NCBI GenBank assembly: GCA_964036045.1
Contig: OZ038382.1
Span: 6,942,353 to 7,006,352, forward strand
Origin: Eutreptiella sp. 'Long Island Sound 2002'
Taxonomy: Eukaryota > Euglenozoa > Euglenophyceae > Eutreptiales > Eutreptiaceae
Direction of reading: 5' to 3'
DNA length: 64,000 nt
Each line of letters starts with the position of its first letter. Position 1 is the first letter of the stretch. Shown in pieces: positions 1 to 11,830 of this stretch. The position numbers and the translations under genes were made by a program. Below the pieces are notes generated by a model. That model was not told the DNA's origin. It worked only from the letters and a program-made list of their open reading frames with translations, and did no database searches.

Positions 1-985
1 CCTTTGCAAAGGCATTCAAGAGATAATCAATGTCAGAAGCATCCGCCTTATGCAGAGCAATAGCTTGTACCTGAGATATCCCCTGCCTTCGCATTTCACA
101 ATCAATAGGCTGCAGGACTATAGGCTTTCTGCGGCCAAAAAGTCTTCAAAAAGTTCTCTGCATAAATGTGCTTAACAGGGGTATCTGCGAACACAAACCA
201 TTGAATTGCGGAAAAGGGGCATTGGGGAAGAGACATGGCTACTACCGCCTGCCATAGGCCCACAAAGCTGAGACGGAAGAACTGTTACCCATGCAACCTC
301 CCAACAACAACAACAATCAGGCCAAAGAGGCACCCATCAGGCAAAAGCGACACAAAACAGACCAAGCAACTCAGATTGGGTGTGAGGGACATAGATCATG
401 CCTTACAAGCACGGATGGGCTCTTAAGGACACCGATCAGGATATAGGGACACGGATCAAGCGTTAGGGACACGGATAAGGCCAGATGGGCACACACCAAC
501 CAGAGGCAACACAATATAGACCCTGTGAAAAATGCAAGCAACTTCATATCACGTGTGCTATAATAATGTCATTTGGCTCGCAATATGCCCATGTTGCAAG
601 CACAATGTTGGTATGAGCAGGAGGAAGTACCACAAGCATAATTCAGCACCCTTTTCCCCCTACAATCGGAGGACAAGTGCGTCATGTTATATTTCTGACC
701 ACAAAAATCGCGGTCAGTACTACTAGCGTCTCGGAGTCGCCAAAGTAAACCCCCCCCCTTGCGCAGGAACCAGCAACATTTTGCCAAGTAACCAGCAGGT
801 GATTCTTGGACAGCGTTTTCAAGTCAAGAACCAAAGAAGTGCCGTGTAACCAGGGCTTGGGTTTTGCACACAGACATGAGCAGCCCCCTACCACCAAAAA
901 AAAATGCTGGGGCATTGCATTAGGCATGGATGTCCTTTCCTCTCTCAGAGTTATATACACATGTCCGTGCATGAAGACGGAAAAA

Positions 986-987
<2 letters not shown>
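1..987. repeat. Tandem-duplicated block U, copy 1 (truncated at window edge)
   Basis: This block is almost identical to 3,017-4,003; I saw only a couple of substitutions (for example near 626 versus 3,642). It contains about three 20-bp units built on AGGGACACGGAT near 420-490, a C-run near 750, and a conserved tail at 860-985 that runs into a (TA)n tract. The short ORFs inside it show no recognisable domain. The last ~120 bases recur in diverged form at 7,370-7,450 and 7,605-7,735, so this tail is an older dispersed module. No gene is called here. Confidence 0.9.

Positions 988-1053
<66 letters not shown>
988..1053. repeat. (TA)n microsatellite 1
   Basis: Uninterrupted TA dinucleotide run of about 65 bases at the end of block U copy 1. 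It separates block U from the GT-rich minisatellite. Confidence 0.98.
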
Positions 1054-1055
<2 letters not shown>

Positions 1056-1069
1056 GTATAATGAAATAG

Positions 1070-2760
1070 ACACCCCGCCACTCCTGGCTGGGGTGTTGGG
1101 GTGTGTGTGTGCTGGTGTGGGCGCTCTGCTTGCACCCCGCCACTCCTGGCTGGCGTGCGCGCCGTGGGTGTGTGTGTTTGGGCTCGGGTTTCGGCTGCGC
1201 CCCGCCACTCCTGGCTGGGGTGTTGGGCTGTGTGTGTGCTGGTGTGGGCGCTCCGCTTGCACCCCGCCACTCCTGGCTGGGGTGCGCGCCGTGGGTGTGT
1301 ATGTTTGGGCTCGGGTTTCGGCTGCACCCCGCCACTCCTGGCTGGGGTGTTGGGTTGTGTGTGTGCTGGTGTGGGCGCTCCGCTTGCACCCCGCCTCTCC
1401 TGGCTGGGGTGCGCGCCGTGGGGGTGTGTGTTTGGGCTCGGGTTTCGGCTGTGCCCCGCCACTCCTGGCTGGGGTGTTGGGGTGTGTGTGTGCTCGTGTG
1501 CGTGCCCCCCTTGTACCCCGCCACTCCTGGCTGGGGTGTGCGGTGTGGGTGTGTGTGTTTGGGCTCGGGTTTCGGCTGCGCCCCGCCACTCCTGGCTGGG
1601 ATGTTGGGGTGTGTGTGTGCTGGTGTGCGTGCTCCTCCTGTACCCCGCCTCTCCTGGCTGGGGTGTGCGGCTTGGGTGTGTGTGCTTGGGCTCGGGTTTC
1701 GGCTGCGCCCCGCCACTCCTGGCTGGGCTGTTGGGCTGTGTGTGTGCTCGTGTGCGCGCTCCGCTTGCACCCTACCACTCCTGGCTGGGGTGCGCGGTGT
1801 GGGTGTGTGTGTTTGGGCTCGGGTTTCGGCTGCGCCCCGCCACTCCTGGCTGGGGTGTTGGGCTGTGTGTGTGCTGGTGTGGGCGCTCCGCTTGCACGCC
1901 GCCACTCCTGGCTGGGGTGCGCGGTGTGGGTGTGTGTGTTTGGGCTCGGGTTCGGCTGCGCCCCGCCACTCCTGGCTGGGGTGTTGGGGTGTGCGTGTTT
2001 GTGTGCCTGCTCCCCCTGTACCCCGCCACTCCTGGCCGGGGTGCGCGGCGTGGGTGTGTGTGCTTGGGCTCGGGTTTCGGCTGCGCCCCACCACTCCTGG
2101 CTGGGGTGTTGGGGTGTGCGTGTTTGTATGCGTGCCCCCCTTGTACCCCGCCACTCCTGGCTGGGGTGTGCGGTGGGGGTGTGTGTGTTTGGGCTCGGGT
2201 TTCGGCTGCACCCCGCCAATCCTGGCTGGGGTGTTGGGCTGTGTGTGTGCTGGTGTGGGCGCTCCGCTTGCACCCCGCCACTCCTGGCTGGCGTGCGCGC
2301 CGTGGGTGTGTGTGTTTGGGCTCGGGTTTCGGCTGCGCCCCGCCACTCCTGGCTGGGGTGTTGGGGTGTGTGTGTGCTGGTGTGGGTGCTCCGCTTGCAC
2401 CCCGCCACTCCTGGCTGGGGTGCGCGCCGTGGGTGTGTGTGTTTGGGCTCGGGTTTCGGCTGCACCCCGCCACTCCTGGCTGGGGTGTTGGGCTGTGTGT
2501 GTGCTGGTGTGGGCGCTCCGCTTACACCCCGCCACTCCTGGCTGGGGTGCGCGCCGTGGGTGTGTGTGTTTGGGCTCGGGTTTCGGCTGCGCCCCGCCAC
2601 TCCTGGCTGGGGTGTTGGGGTGTGTGTGTGCTGGTGTGGGCGCTCCGCTTGCACCCCGCCACTCCTGGCTGGGGTGCGCGCCGTGGGTGTGTGTGTTTGG
2701 GCTCGGGTTTCGGCTGCGCCCCGCCACTCCTGGCTGGGGTGTTGGGCTGTGTGTGTGTGC
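1070..2760. repeat. GT-rich minisatellite, 127-128 bp period (two ~64-bp half-units)
   Basis: The shared core CGCCACTCCTGGCTGG recurs about every 61-66 bases. Two alternating half-units differ after the core: one continues with GTGTTGGG, the other with GCGCGCCGTGGG. Together they form a unit of about 127-128 bp, repeated roughly 13 times with point variation. The plus strand is G+T rich and contains almost no stop codon in any frame, so reading frames of 500-700 codons exist in several frames on both strands. They are by-products of the repeat. Frames cycle because 127 and 128 are not multiples of three, which argues against a protein. I see no promoter or domain. Confidence 0.95.
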
Positions 2761-3016
2761 TTTGACGGCCACACATGGAGAAGGAATGGGGCCTTGGGAC
2801 TGCCAATCGGCTCAGAGTCTGGGAGGAAACACAACGGACACCCCCTGACAGACTCCATCCCGTAGGCACAGAGTACAAACACGCACACGGCGCACCCGAA
2901 AAAACCCAACCTCTTCGCAAAAGATAAAGCACCAACAGTGAGCCACCATTGAATGCTGCTTCCACAAAAGTGTGCCAGCATCTCATGTCCCGGGCAGTTT
3001 ACGACTCCACAGTGCA
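2761..3016. other. Spacer between minisatellite and block U copy 2; no gene seen
   Basis: About 255 bases of ordinary-complexity sequence with no ORF, RNA gene or motif that I recognise. It completes the 3,016-bp duplication period. Confidence 0.6.
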
Positions 3017-4101
<1,085 letters not shown>

Positions 4102-4107
4102 TCTAAT

Positions 4108-5285
4108 CTACACCCCTCTCCCAACTCTAGGTGGCTCCACCACACGGCTCTAAGGTACGGGCGAAGGGCACAAAGTGGTGCATACATGTGGTGGAAGGGG
4201 CTAAACTCGGTCAAAGCGGGCTCAAAACGGGCTAAAAACACTTGTTTGAGCATCCCAAATGGCCTGGGATCACTTTTGGAAAAACGCGTTTTTGACCCAT
4301 TTTTGGTCCCAAAATGGCCCATTTTCAAGGCATTTTGGGATTTTCCATGAGCCCAAACCTGTCGCCACGGGCTCAAAATGGGCTAAAACCACTTGTTTGA
4401 GCATCATAAATGGCCCAGGATCACTTTTGGAAAAACGCGTTTTTCACCCATTTTTGACGCATTGTTGGTCCCAAAACGGCCCATTTTCAAGGTATTTTGG
4501 GATTTTCCATGGCCCAAAACGCGCCACCATGGGCTCAAAACGGCCTAAAAACACTTGGTTGAGCATCCCAAGTGGTCTAGGAACAACTTTGGAAAAAATC
4601 GTTTTTTTCGCCCCGGGGACCCTGGTGGACCCACCTTTGGCCCCCACTGTGCGTGGGCTGGCCGGCCCTCCGGCTGCACCAAGTGACCACTGGTACGGGG
4701 GTCTACGTGGATCGTTGGGCGATTCTGAGGCTTGGAAACCATAAAAATCGGGGGGTTGCGGGTGGACTAGGTGCCCTCGGAATTCGTTTTTGAGCCACGT
4801 AGCCCAAGATACGGCCCGTTCTTGGTTTCGGGGTGCTGGTGCACATTGCGCAGTTTTTGGGGCTTTTTGGCGCCTTTTTGGGCCGTTTCTCGGACATATC
4901 GTGGAGTTAGAGGGTACCAAAGGTCCCTTGGTCACGAGAAGGTCAAGCCGCACGTGGAGTGTAGCAGCCGTTTGCCTTCGTTTGGCTGTTTTGAACCCTT
5001 ACTAGGGCTGTTTTGGGCGAAAAATGGCTGTTTTTGGCCCAAAACTGCGCAGATTTGGGAGGGCACCTCCCGACTTGGCGCCACCGCCCCGGGCCGCCAC
5101 CGGCGAGTTTCTGGCTAAAAACTTGGATTTGGCAAGGGCACCACCTGGGCTCCAAGATGGCTAGAGTAGAGTAGAGCCCGGAGCGATGAGGCGGAGCAAT
5201 GGCCAAAACGGTGAGGAGAAGTGCTTGTTGCTTGTTGCTTGTTGTTGCTTGCTTGTTAGCTAGATTTAAGGGGAGAGGGGTGTAG
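4108..5285. mobile_element. MITE-like TIR element in (TA)n, copy 1 (1,178 bp)
   Basis: Ends are exact 15-bp inverted repeats: CTACACCCCTCTCCC at 4,108-4,122 and its complement at 5,271-5,285. TA-rich flanks lie on both sides (TAAT immediately outside each end, then TA runs). The interior holds three diverged tandem units based on GGGCTAAAA-CACTTG-GAGCATCCCAAATGG and a G+C-rich second half. ORFs of up to about 170 codons follow the internal repeats and match no transposase, so it is presumably non-autonomous. The arrangement resembles the rice Micron MITEs, which sit in (TA)n microsatellites; assignment to a superfamily is inference. Confidence 0.75.
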
Positions 5286-5288
5286 TAA

Positions 5289-5313
5289 TATATATATATA
5301 TATATATATATAT
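5289..5313. repeat. (TA)n microsatellite 3
   Basis: Short TA run of about 25 bases between the two TIR elements. Confidence 0.95.
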
Positions 5314-5321
5314 CCTCCAAT

Positions 5322-6492
5322 CTACACCCCTCTCCCAACTCTAGGTGGCTCCACCACACGGCTCTAAGGTACGTGCGAAAGGCACAAAGTGGTGCATACA
5401 TGTGGTGGAAGGGGCTAAACTCGGTCAAAACGGGCTCAAAACGGGCTAAAAACACTTGTTTGAGCATCCCAAATGGTCCGGGATCACTTTTGGAAAAACG
5501 CGTTTTTGACCCATTTTTGACCCATTTTTAGTCCCAAAATGGCCCATTTTCAAGGCATTTTGGGAGTTTCCATGAGCCCAAACCTGTCGCCACGGGCTCA
5601 AAATGGGCTAAAACCACTTGTTTGAGCATCCCAAATGGTCCCGGATCATTTTTGGAAAAACGCGTTTTTGACCCATTGTTGGTCCCAAAACGGCCCATTT
5701 CCAAGGCATTTTGGGATTTTCCATGGCCCAAAACGCGCCACCACGGGCTCAAAATGGCCCAAAAACACTTGGTTGAGCATCCCAAGTGGTCTAGGAACAA
5801 CTTTGGAAAAAATCGTTTTTTTCGCCCCGGGGACCCTGGTGGACCCACCTTTGGCCCCCACTGTGCGTGGGCTAGCCGGCCCTCCGGCTGCACCAAGTGA
5901 CCACTGGTACGGGGGTCTACGTGGATCGTTGGGCGATTCTGAGGCTTGGAAACCATAAAAAGTGGGGGGTTGCGGGTGGACTAGGTGCCCTCGGAATTCG
6001 TTTTTGAGCCACGTAGCCCAAGATACGGCCCGTTCTTGGTTTCGGAGTGTTGGTGCACATTGCGCAGTTTTTGGGGCTTTTTGGCGCCTTTTTGGGCCGT
6101 TTCTCGGACATATCGTGGAGTTAGAGGGCACCAAAGGTCCCTTGGTCGCGAGAAGGTCAAGCCGCACGTGGAGTGTAGCAGCCGTTTGCCTTCGTTTGGC
6201 TGTTTTGCACCCTTACTAGGGCTGTTTTGGGCGAAAAATGGCTGTTTTTGGCCCAAAACTGCGCAGATTTGGGAGGGCACCTCCCGACTTGGCGCCACCG
6301 CCCCGGGCCGCCACCGGCGAGTTTCTGGCTCAAAACTTGGATTTGGCAAGGGCACCACCTAGGCTGTAGGATGGCTAAAGTAGAGTCAGGCCCGAGGCGT
6401 TGGGAAGGTGCAATGGCCAAAACGGCACGGAGACGTGTTGTTGCTTGTTGCTTGCTTGCTTGTTAGCTAAATTTAAGGGGAGAGGGGTGTAG
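5322..6492. mobile_element. MITE-like TIR element in (TA)n, copy 2 (1,171 bp)
   Basis: Second copy of the 4,108-5,285 element in the same orientation, with the same 15-bp terminal inverted repeat at 5,322-5,336 and 6,478-6,492. It aligns to copy 1 nearly throughout, with scattered substitutions and small length changes. It is again bounded by TA runs. No transposase ORF is present. Serial insertion into one TA tract and tandem duplication of an element plus its TA flank are both possible. Confidence 0.75.

Positions 6493-6495
<3 letters not shown>

Positions 6496-6558
<63 letters not shown>
6496..6558. repeat. (TA)n microsatellite 4
   Basis: TA run of about 63 bases at the right flank of the second TIR element. 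Confidence 0.97.
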
Positions 6559-6559
<1 letters not shown>

Positions 6560-6561
<2 letters not shown>

Positions 6562-7200
6562 ACAAACAACTATCAAAATCGATGAAGAAACTCCCGGGGT
6601 GGGAGTGTGGGGCTGCAGGCCATGGTAAGGTGGCGAAGCCCGCTCACCAAATGGCACTCGAGAGGACTCTCACCATACAATACAAAGAGACACTGCACAC
6701 AGAAAACCTGCCCGTACCCCACACCAAGCACATCACTCACAAACATGGCACTAGAACACAACGTGTAGGCAAAATTCAGCATGGCCCTCATGTCCTTACT
6801 GCCCATCAACGGGTACAGAATAGAAACCCTTTCTTTTTTTTGGTTTGCTCAGACTCACAAGTTCTTCGTAAGTGCTCGGCCAGACAGGCCGGATCAGTAA
6901 TGACAGTGTAAGTACAACATATGTTGTCCCGTGCAGTACCTCCCCTAACCTTCCCTGTTTGCAACCACCTTCGCAGAAGAGGGCCCGGTGGGACGTGGGG
7001 GTGGGGGGCGGCACGGGACATGGGGGGGGGGGGGGCATGGGACGTGGGGGGGAGGGGTATGGGACGAATGCAACTCAATAAGAAATTAACTCCGCAGCCG
7101 TGCCTGTGCAATCGCCTTGTTATGAGTTGACCCGAAGAAAACGGATCCGATGCATGAATACGCGCATCATGCGGTTGTGTTTTTTCTTTGAAAAAAAGAC
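6560..7200. other. Intergenic; G-rich tract at 6,975-7,075, no gene called
   Basis: A minus-strand open frame at 6,573-6,809 has a hydrophobic stretch but no recognisable domain, so I do not call it. The G-rich tract holds several copies of GGGACGTGGGG-like units and a run of about 13 G, with obvious G-quadruplex potential on the plus strand. Confidence 0.5.
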
Positions 7201-7735
7201 TTAGACTTACATGTGCCTCGCAAGTGCTCGGACGTTGTGACAGGGCCTGAATGGCGGAAATAGTACCCTCCCCACCCCGTGTCCAGGAACTAGCAATGTT
7301 CAACCGCGGAACCAGGGGTTGGTTCCTGCGCAGGCTTTTCCCCCGAAATTCAACCATGAAACCACGGGTATGTTCTTGCGCACAACCGTGAGCAGCCCCG
7401 TACCCCGGAGAAAAAAAATTTTCCGGCGCATTGCACTGGGGTATGTGCACCCTCTCCTTTCCCACAGTTAAACAAATTGACAAGAGGTGGTACAAAAGCA
7501 AATATGACCTTCCAAATACCGCACACCATGCAATACACATGAAATGTTGTCCTGCACACCTGAATAGCTGTCCTGCATCCACCAGAACCACGAGATCCGC
7601 TTCTTGCACAAGGACATGAGCACCCCCCTACCACCAAAAACAAAAGCTGGGGCATTGCATTAGACATGGATGTCCTTTCCTTTCTCAGAGTTATATACAC
7701 ATGTCCGTGCATGAAGACCGAAATCTGATATTTAT
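7200..7735. repeat. Diverged copies of the block U tail
   Basis: 7,605-7,735 matches 860-985 and 3,875-4,000 closely (shared CATGTCCGTGCATGAAGAC), but without the TA tract. 7,370-7,450 and 7,260-7,330 are weaker matches to the same module. This shows that the module was dispersed before the recent 3-kb tandem duplication. Confidence 0.7.
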
Positions 7736-8312
7736 AACAAAATAGACAGGAAAAAAACCTCTGTCCCACAAAGCAATGTGGTAGCGGACAGAACACATAA
7801 CCGCCTGTGTGACATTCCGTAGGGTTGCTTTTTCTTTACGGGGCCCTGGACAGTCACCCGTTCTTCCCTTTGCGTGCTGCGTAGGGCCGCTGTATTCTGA
7901 TGGCCGCTGTGGCCTGTGTTCCTGCTGGTGTCGTTTCCGCGTCAGCAGAGCCCAGTAGTTGGCACACTGGGGTTGTGCTCGTTCGTGTGGGAGTCGGTGT
8001 GGGGATCGTTTTACGGTTTTGCTGCCCATTTACCTCCGCACTCAGGTAGCCCTCCACACACCTCACCGCGGCCAACGCAAACCAGAGGTAATGCCTTTCA
8101 CAGTAAGGCATAAATGCATGTTGATTCTCTATGTCAAACCTGGTTGAACCTCAAGACACACATTGTGTCTGCAACAGAAAACAGAACATCATGTCTGATG
8201 ACATGACATGACATGACGGGGGGGGGGGCAGCCGTCTTGCGCGTTTATTTCTCTGGGCCCCCCATCAGGGTTGCATAGCCAAAGGGGCCGCGAGGACGAG
8301 GCGATGGGGGAC
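7736..8312. other. Downstream flank of the kinase gene; no gene seen
   Basis: No supported ORF on either strand. At 8,193-8,230 there is a short TGACA tandem repeat followed by a run of about 12 G. I see no clear polyadenylation signal for the minus-strand kinase gene, and signals vary among protists. Confidence 0.5.
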
Positions 8313-10925
8313 TCAGCGCGACCTACCCACGTTGTGCTTCTGCAGGACGGGCCGGAGCCCTGCCTTCTGCAACGGCTTCTGGCAGAACTCGCTGCTCCCC
8401 GCCTTCATGACCTGCTCGGCAATCCCCTCCCCGCACTCAGCTGACAGGACAATGATGGGCATGGTGGCGTGCAGCTGCGTCCGGATGTACTTGACCGCCT
8501 CGAACCCGTCCATCACCGGCATGCGCAGGTCCATGAACACGCAGTCGTAGATCAAAGGGTGCTCACGCACCATGTCGCACGCGATCTTCCCGTTGTCGGC
8601 GCAGTCGGCGGTGTATCCGAGGCCGGCCAGCGCGGTCTTCAGCACCACTTGGCAGATGGTGTTGTCGTCCACTACGAGCACGTGCCCCTGCGGCTGCGGG
8701 CCGGGCCCCGCAAGGGGGTTGAGCGCGCGCGCGGGTGTGGTGGTCTGGAGCGGGGCCACCTGCTGCTGCCGCACGGGGGCGCGCGTGACGAACACCTGCG
8801 CCGGAGCGGCCTGCATGATCGGGGCCCAAGGCTCCTCTGCGGTCCCGGTGGTCTCCGGCCGCGCGCGCGGCCGCTGAGAGTCGCATGGCGCGGTGGGCGT
8901 GCGGAACTTGACGCGGCCGCCGCCTGCGCTCGATGTGGACCGGTGCCTCCAGGGGACCAGAAAGCCCCGCAGATTGCGGCCCAGGCTCTTGCCGCGGTGC
9001 TCAGTGGCGGGCGGAGGGTGGCGGCAAGCGGAGGGGGGCGCGTCCCCATCCGGCACGGGAACGTCAGTGGGGGAGGGAGGCAGCAAGTCGGTCAGGAGAA
9101 CGTCCTTGATGTCCTCAGAACCAGTGCTCGTGGTCCTGTCTGACGGGCTCGCAGAGGTCTGGCTGCCTGGGGTGGACGAGGTTGGATCGGAGCAGAAGCT
9201 GGACATCTGGCTGCCTGGGGTGGACGAGGTTGGATCGGAGCAGAAGCTGGACAGCACAAGGTCGTCGGGCACGCAGGAGGCGGGCAGGTCGAACCAGAAG
9301 GTGGTCATCTCGTCGGTGGACTTCACCTTCAGCTCGGAGCCCATCAACTGGACCAGGTTGAACGCGACGTTCAGCCCCAGGCCGAGCCCATCGGTCGCGG
9401 TTTCCACGAGGTAGCTGGAGCTGGAACTGCCGTACCCCCGGGCCGGGCTCCCCTGCCAATACTTCTGCCAGAGGGCGGGTATATCGTTCTCGGCGATGCG
9501 GGGGCTGGTGCTCTTCACGGAGAATGAGACCTGCCCGGACGCCATGTCTGCCTCGCCACCCGGCGACCGGTAGCTCACCACAAGAGTCACTGACCCCAGT
9601 CTCGTGAACTTCATGCCGTTCATTAGCAGGTGCGCCAGGACGCGGGACAAGCCAGTGCTGTAGCCACTGATGGGCGTGCATGGCACGGAATTGCAGAAGT
9701 GCACGTGCAGCGACACCTGCTTCTGCGAGTGTGCGAACATCGTCCGAACGAAGGTGACAACATCGTGGACGGCCCCCCGTAGATCGAAATCGACCAACGG
9801 CAGTGTCGGGGCCTTTCCCTCGTGGAACAACATGGCCCACTGCATGTCCTCAATCAGGTTGGCCAAGTGCACGCTCTGGGTCACGGCAACCTCCAGCTGC
9901 TTGGCTGCCTCGCCCTCCAAAGGCAACTGCTCCACGATTAGCTGCAGCACCGCGCTCTGCAAGTGGCACGGCGTGCGGATCTCATGGCAGATCTTGCGGA
10001 TGAACAGGTCCTTCTGCCGGAGGGTTTCGCGGTGCGCGCTCGCTTCGGCTTCCAGCGCCTCCCGAATCTTGTGGGCCGTGTCATCGCGGAGGTGCCCGAA
10101 GCTCCCGTCCGTGGTCCAATCAACGTTGCCGTCGATCAGCAGGTGCTTGATCGCACCGGACTTTGTGCGGAAGCGCACCGGCATGTCTTTGATGGCTTTG
10201 CCGCTGCCCAGCTGCTTGAGGATCTTCAGGACCAGCTCTGGCTCGTCAGGGCAAAACTTCATGATGGGTTGGCCAATGTACTCCTCCGCCGTGTACCCCA
10301 GCACATTCATCTCAGTCTCGTTTGCCCACAGCACGTGGCCCGTGCTGCTGAGCCAGTGCAGCGCTATCGGGGCCTTGTTGAAGAAGTCCATGAAACCGGC
10401 CTGGGCCTCCTTCTCGTTGTCTTGGACAACGGTCACCTGCCGCCCGGATAGGACGACGAGGCCCTCGACATGGAGGATGGTCCAGTCGACGTTGCAGTAC
10501 AGCGGGAACGCGGTGTCGCTGCCAAGGACGAGCGTGCGGCAGCTGTGGAGTGTCGGGGTGGCCTCCTGGGGCGGCTTACTAAGAACGGTGCCCAGCGCCA
10601 CCCTGATCCGCGGCCGGTCTACGGGATGGATCAGGTTTTCAACGAACTCCAGCCCCGTGGCCTTTTGCGGTTTGGCGATCTTGTCCTCAAATGCCTGGTT
10701 GACGAATAGGACCTTGTTGTCGGTGGGGTGCAGGCAGACCACCACCTCTGGACACAAATTGAAGTAGTTGGATCGCAGATAAGTGCTATTGATGGTGTCG
10801 GAATGGCTGCTTCGAGTGGGACACGGCACTTCCTCGGTGGTCAGGCAGGTCAGCACATGATAAGATTCAGAGCACATTGAGAGAGACGACAGTAGGGGTA
10901 CAAAAAAGCGCCTGTGATGTGTCAA
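8313..10925 (-). CDS. Hybrid histidine kinase: PAS-PAS-HisKA-HATPase-receiver (870 aa)
   Basis: Two-component sensor kinase in one uninterrupted frame. In order: a PAS-like segment (about residues 52-120, VFLVNQAF-type core), a second PAS (about 178-280, GYTAEEYIGQP), a short helix, HisKA with HEIRTP (phospho-His H314), an HATPase domain (about 380-548; N-box Asn at N436; glycine-rich G2 GLGLGL at 513-518), a Pro/Ser/Thr-rich linker (549-745) and a receiver (747-866; acidic pair D753/D754, phospho-acceptor D799, S828, K850). This order predicts autophosphorylation and internal His-to-Asp relay, ending in transfer to an HPt protein. Oddly, the G1 box (usually DTGxGI) reads STSPRI at 472-477. 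There is no transmembrane segment, so it is probably soluble. A 16-residue direct repeat sits at about 560-591. The start is uncertain: the first ~50 residues lack domain signal and may be 5' UTR or follow an unseen exon. Confidence 0.9.
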   Translation of the reverse strand: MTHHRRFFVPLLSSLSMCSESYHVLTCLTTEEVPCPTRSSHSDTINSTYLRSNYFNLCPEVVVCLHPTDNKVLFVNQAFEDKIAKPQKATGLEFVENLIHPVDRPRIRVALGTVLSKPPQEATPTLHSCRTLVLGSDTAFPLYCNVDWTILHVEGLVVLSGRQVTVVQDNEKEAQAGFMDFFNKAPIALHWLSSTGHVLWANETEMNVLGYTAEEYIGQPIMKFCPDEPELVLKILKQLGSGKAIKDMPVRFRTKSGAIKHLLIDGNVDWTTDGSFGHLRDDTAHKIREALEAEASAHRETLRQKDLFIRKICHEIRTPCHLQSAVLQLIVEQLPLEGEAAKQLEVAVTQSVHLANLIEDMQWAMLFHEGKAPTLPLVDFDLRGAVHDVVTFVRTMFAHSQKQVSLHVHFCNSVPCTPISGYSTGLSRVLAHLLMNGMKFTRLGSVTLVVSYRSPGGEADMASGQVSFSVKSTSPRIAENDIPALWQKYWQGSPARGYGSSSSSYLVETATDGLGLGLNVAFNLVQLMGSELKVKSTDEMTTFWFDLPASCVPDDLVLSSFCSDPTSSTPGSQMSSFCSDPTSSTPGSQTSASPSDRTTSTGSEDIKDVLLTDLLPPSPTDVPVPDGDAPPSACRHPPPATEHRGKSLGRNLRGFLVPWRHRSTSSAGGGRVKFRTPTAPCDSQRPRARPETTGTAEEPWAPIMQAAPAQVFVTRAPVRQQQVAPLQTTTPARALNPLAGPGPQPQGHVLVVDDNTICQVVLKTALAGLGYTADCADNGKIACDMVREHPLIYDCVFMDLRMPVMDGFEAVKYIRTQLHATMPIIVLSAECGEGIAEQVMKAGSSEFCQKPLQKAGLRPVLQKHNVGRSR
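9161..9256 (-). repeat. 48-bp in-frame tandem duplication in the kinase linker
   Basis: Two near-identical 48-bp units encode SSFCSDPTSSTPGSQ plus one residue, twice. The unit is a multiple of three, so the frame is kept. It lies between the HATPase and receiver domains, where length change is tolerated. Confidence 0.9.
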
Positions 10926-10939
10926 TGCATGCGCCGAAA

Positions 10940-11140
10940 GGCTGAAAAGGGGAATGTGGACTCCAAATTGGCCAAAAATACTTGCATGAGCATTGCATCT
11001 GGTCTAGGTTCACTCTTGGAAGAATGCATTGTTGACCACTGTTGGACCTTGTTTTGGCCCTGAAATGGCCCATTTTCAATCTTTTTTTGTGATTTTGGGG
11101 CCAAAAACAGGCAACCACCAGCTCAAAACAGGGTAATACC
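10940..11140. repeat. Diverged relative of the TIR-element internal repeat
   Basis: The string of motifs GAGCAT-GGTCTAGG-TTTTGGAA-AATGGCCCATTTTCAA and GGCTCAAAA-type blocks matches the internal repeats at 4,200-4,560 and 5,440-5,780 at lower identity. No TIR remains. It lies immediately upstream of the kinase start codon, so it may form part of that gene's 5' region. Confidence 0.6.
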
Positions 11141-11830
11141 TCAAGCTGGGTTTTGTGCTGCCCTGACTGACACCCCCCAGACACTCAGCAGCCCTCAGAG
11201 AAGAAGGGAGAAGCAGCAGAGGCACAGCCACAAGAGCACAAGAGCCGCAACCAGACGAGGCACAAGAGCCCAAGCCCACCCTCGGGATGGGGGCGGGGGG
11301 GGGGGGGGGAAGACCAGCACCCGAATAAATTTACCTGGTGCTGGCTAGTTTTGCTTGGTTGCTGCCCATTTTTGAGTAACACAGAGGAGGCTTACGGGGT
11401 TGGGGGACGGTGGTACCTCAGAAATGTAACATACTGTGAAATATTCCCTTTGATTGACTAAGGCTATTCCCACTCTTGACCTCGAATTCAAACCTTCTTG
11501 ACACTCCTCACATGCACAGCAAGCAGGCCCACATAAAAATGTGGCGCTACATCAATGACACATTGTGTTTCACGAAGACAAGGTTGTGGTTGCTATGCGG
11601 CATGTGTGCCATGCACATGCCATATGCACAGGGGTTAGCCTGATCATCATGTCACGTACACATGCACAAATCCCGTCGCCACGGTATTCGGGTAACATCA
11701 GTCAGCACATCGTGGGCTTTGCACTTGGGCTCGTGTGTTACTGCTCGGGAATGTTTCACAGCACGGTATGCAACTCGGGTAACATGGGGTGGGGGGGGGT
11801 TTAAGACCATCACTTGAGTAACACTGTTTA
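11141..11830. other. Upstream intergenic stretch; no gene seen
   Basis: Contains G homopolymer runs near 11,297-11,310 and 11,790-11,799. A plus-strand frame at 11,565-11,804 has no domain and is not called. Confidence 0.5.

Noticed and set aside
4259-6358. ORFs of 100-170 codons in the TIR elements
   Set aside because: They follow the internal tandem repeats, occur in overlapping frames on both strands, and match no transposase motif.
9670-10767. 365-codon plus-strand ORF, and other plus ORFs at 8,469-9,143
   Set aside because: Shadows of the kinase gene on the opposite strand; G+C-rich codons suppress stops.
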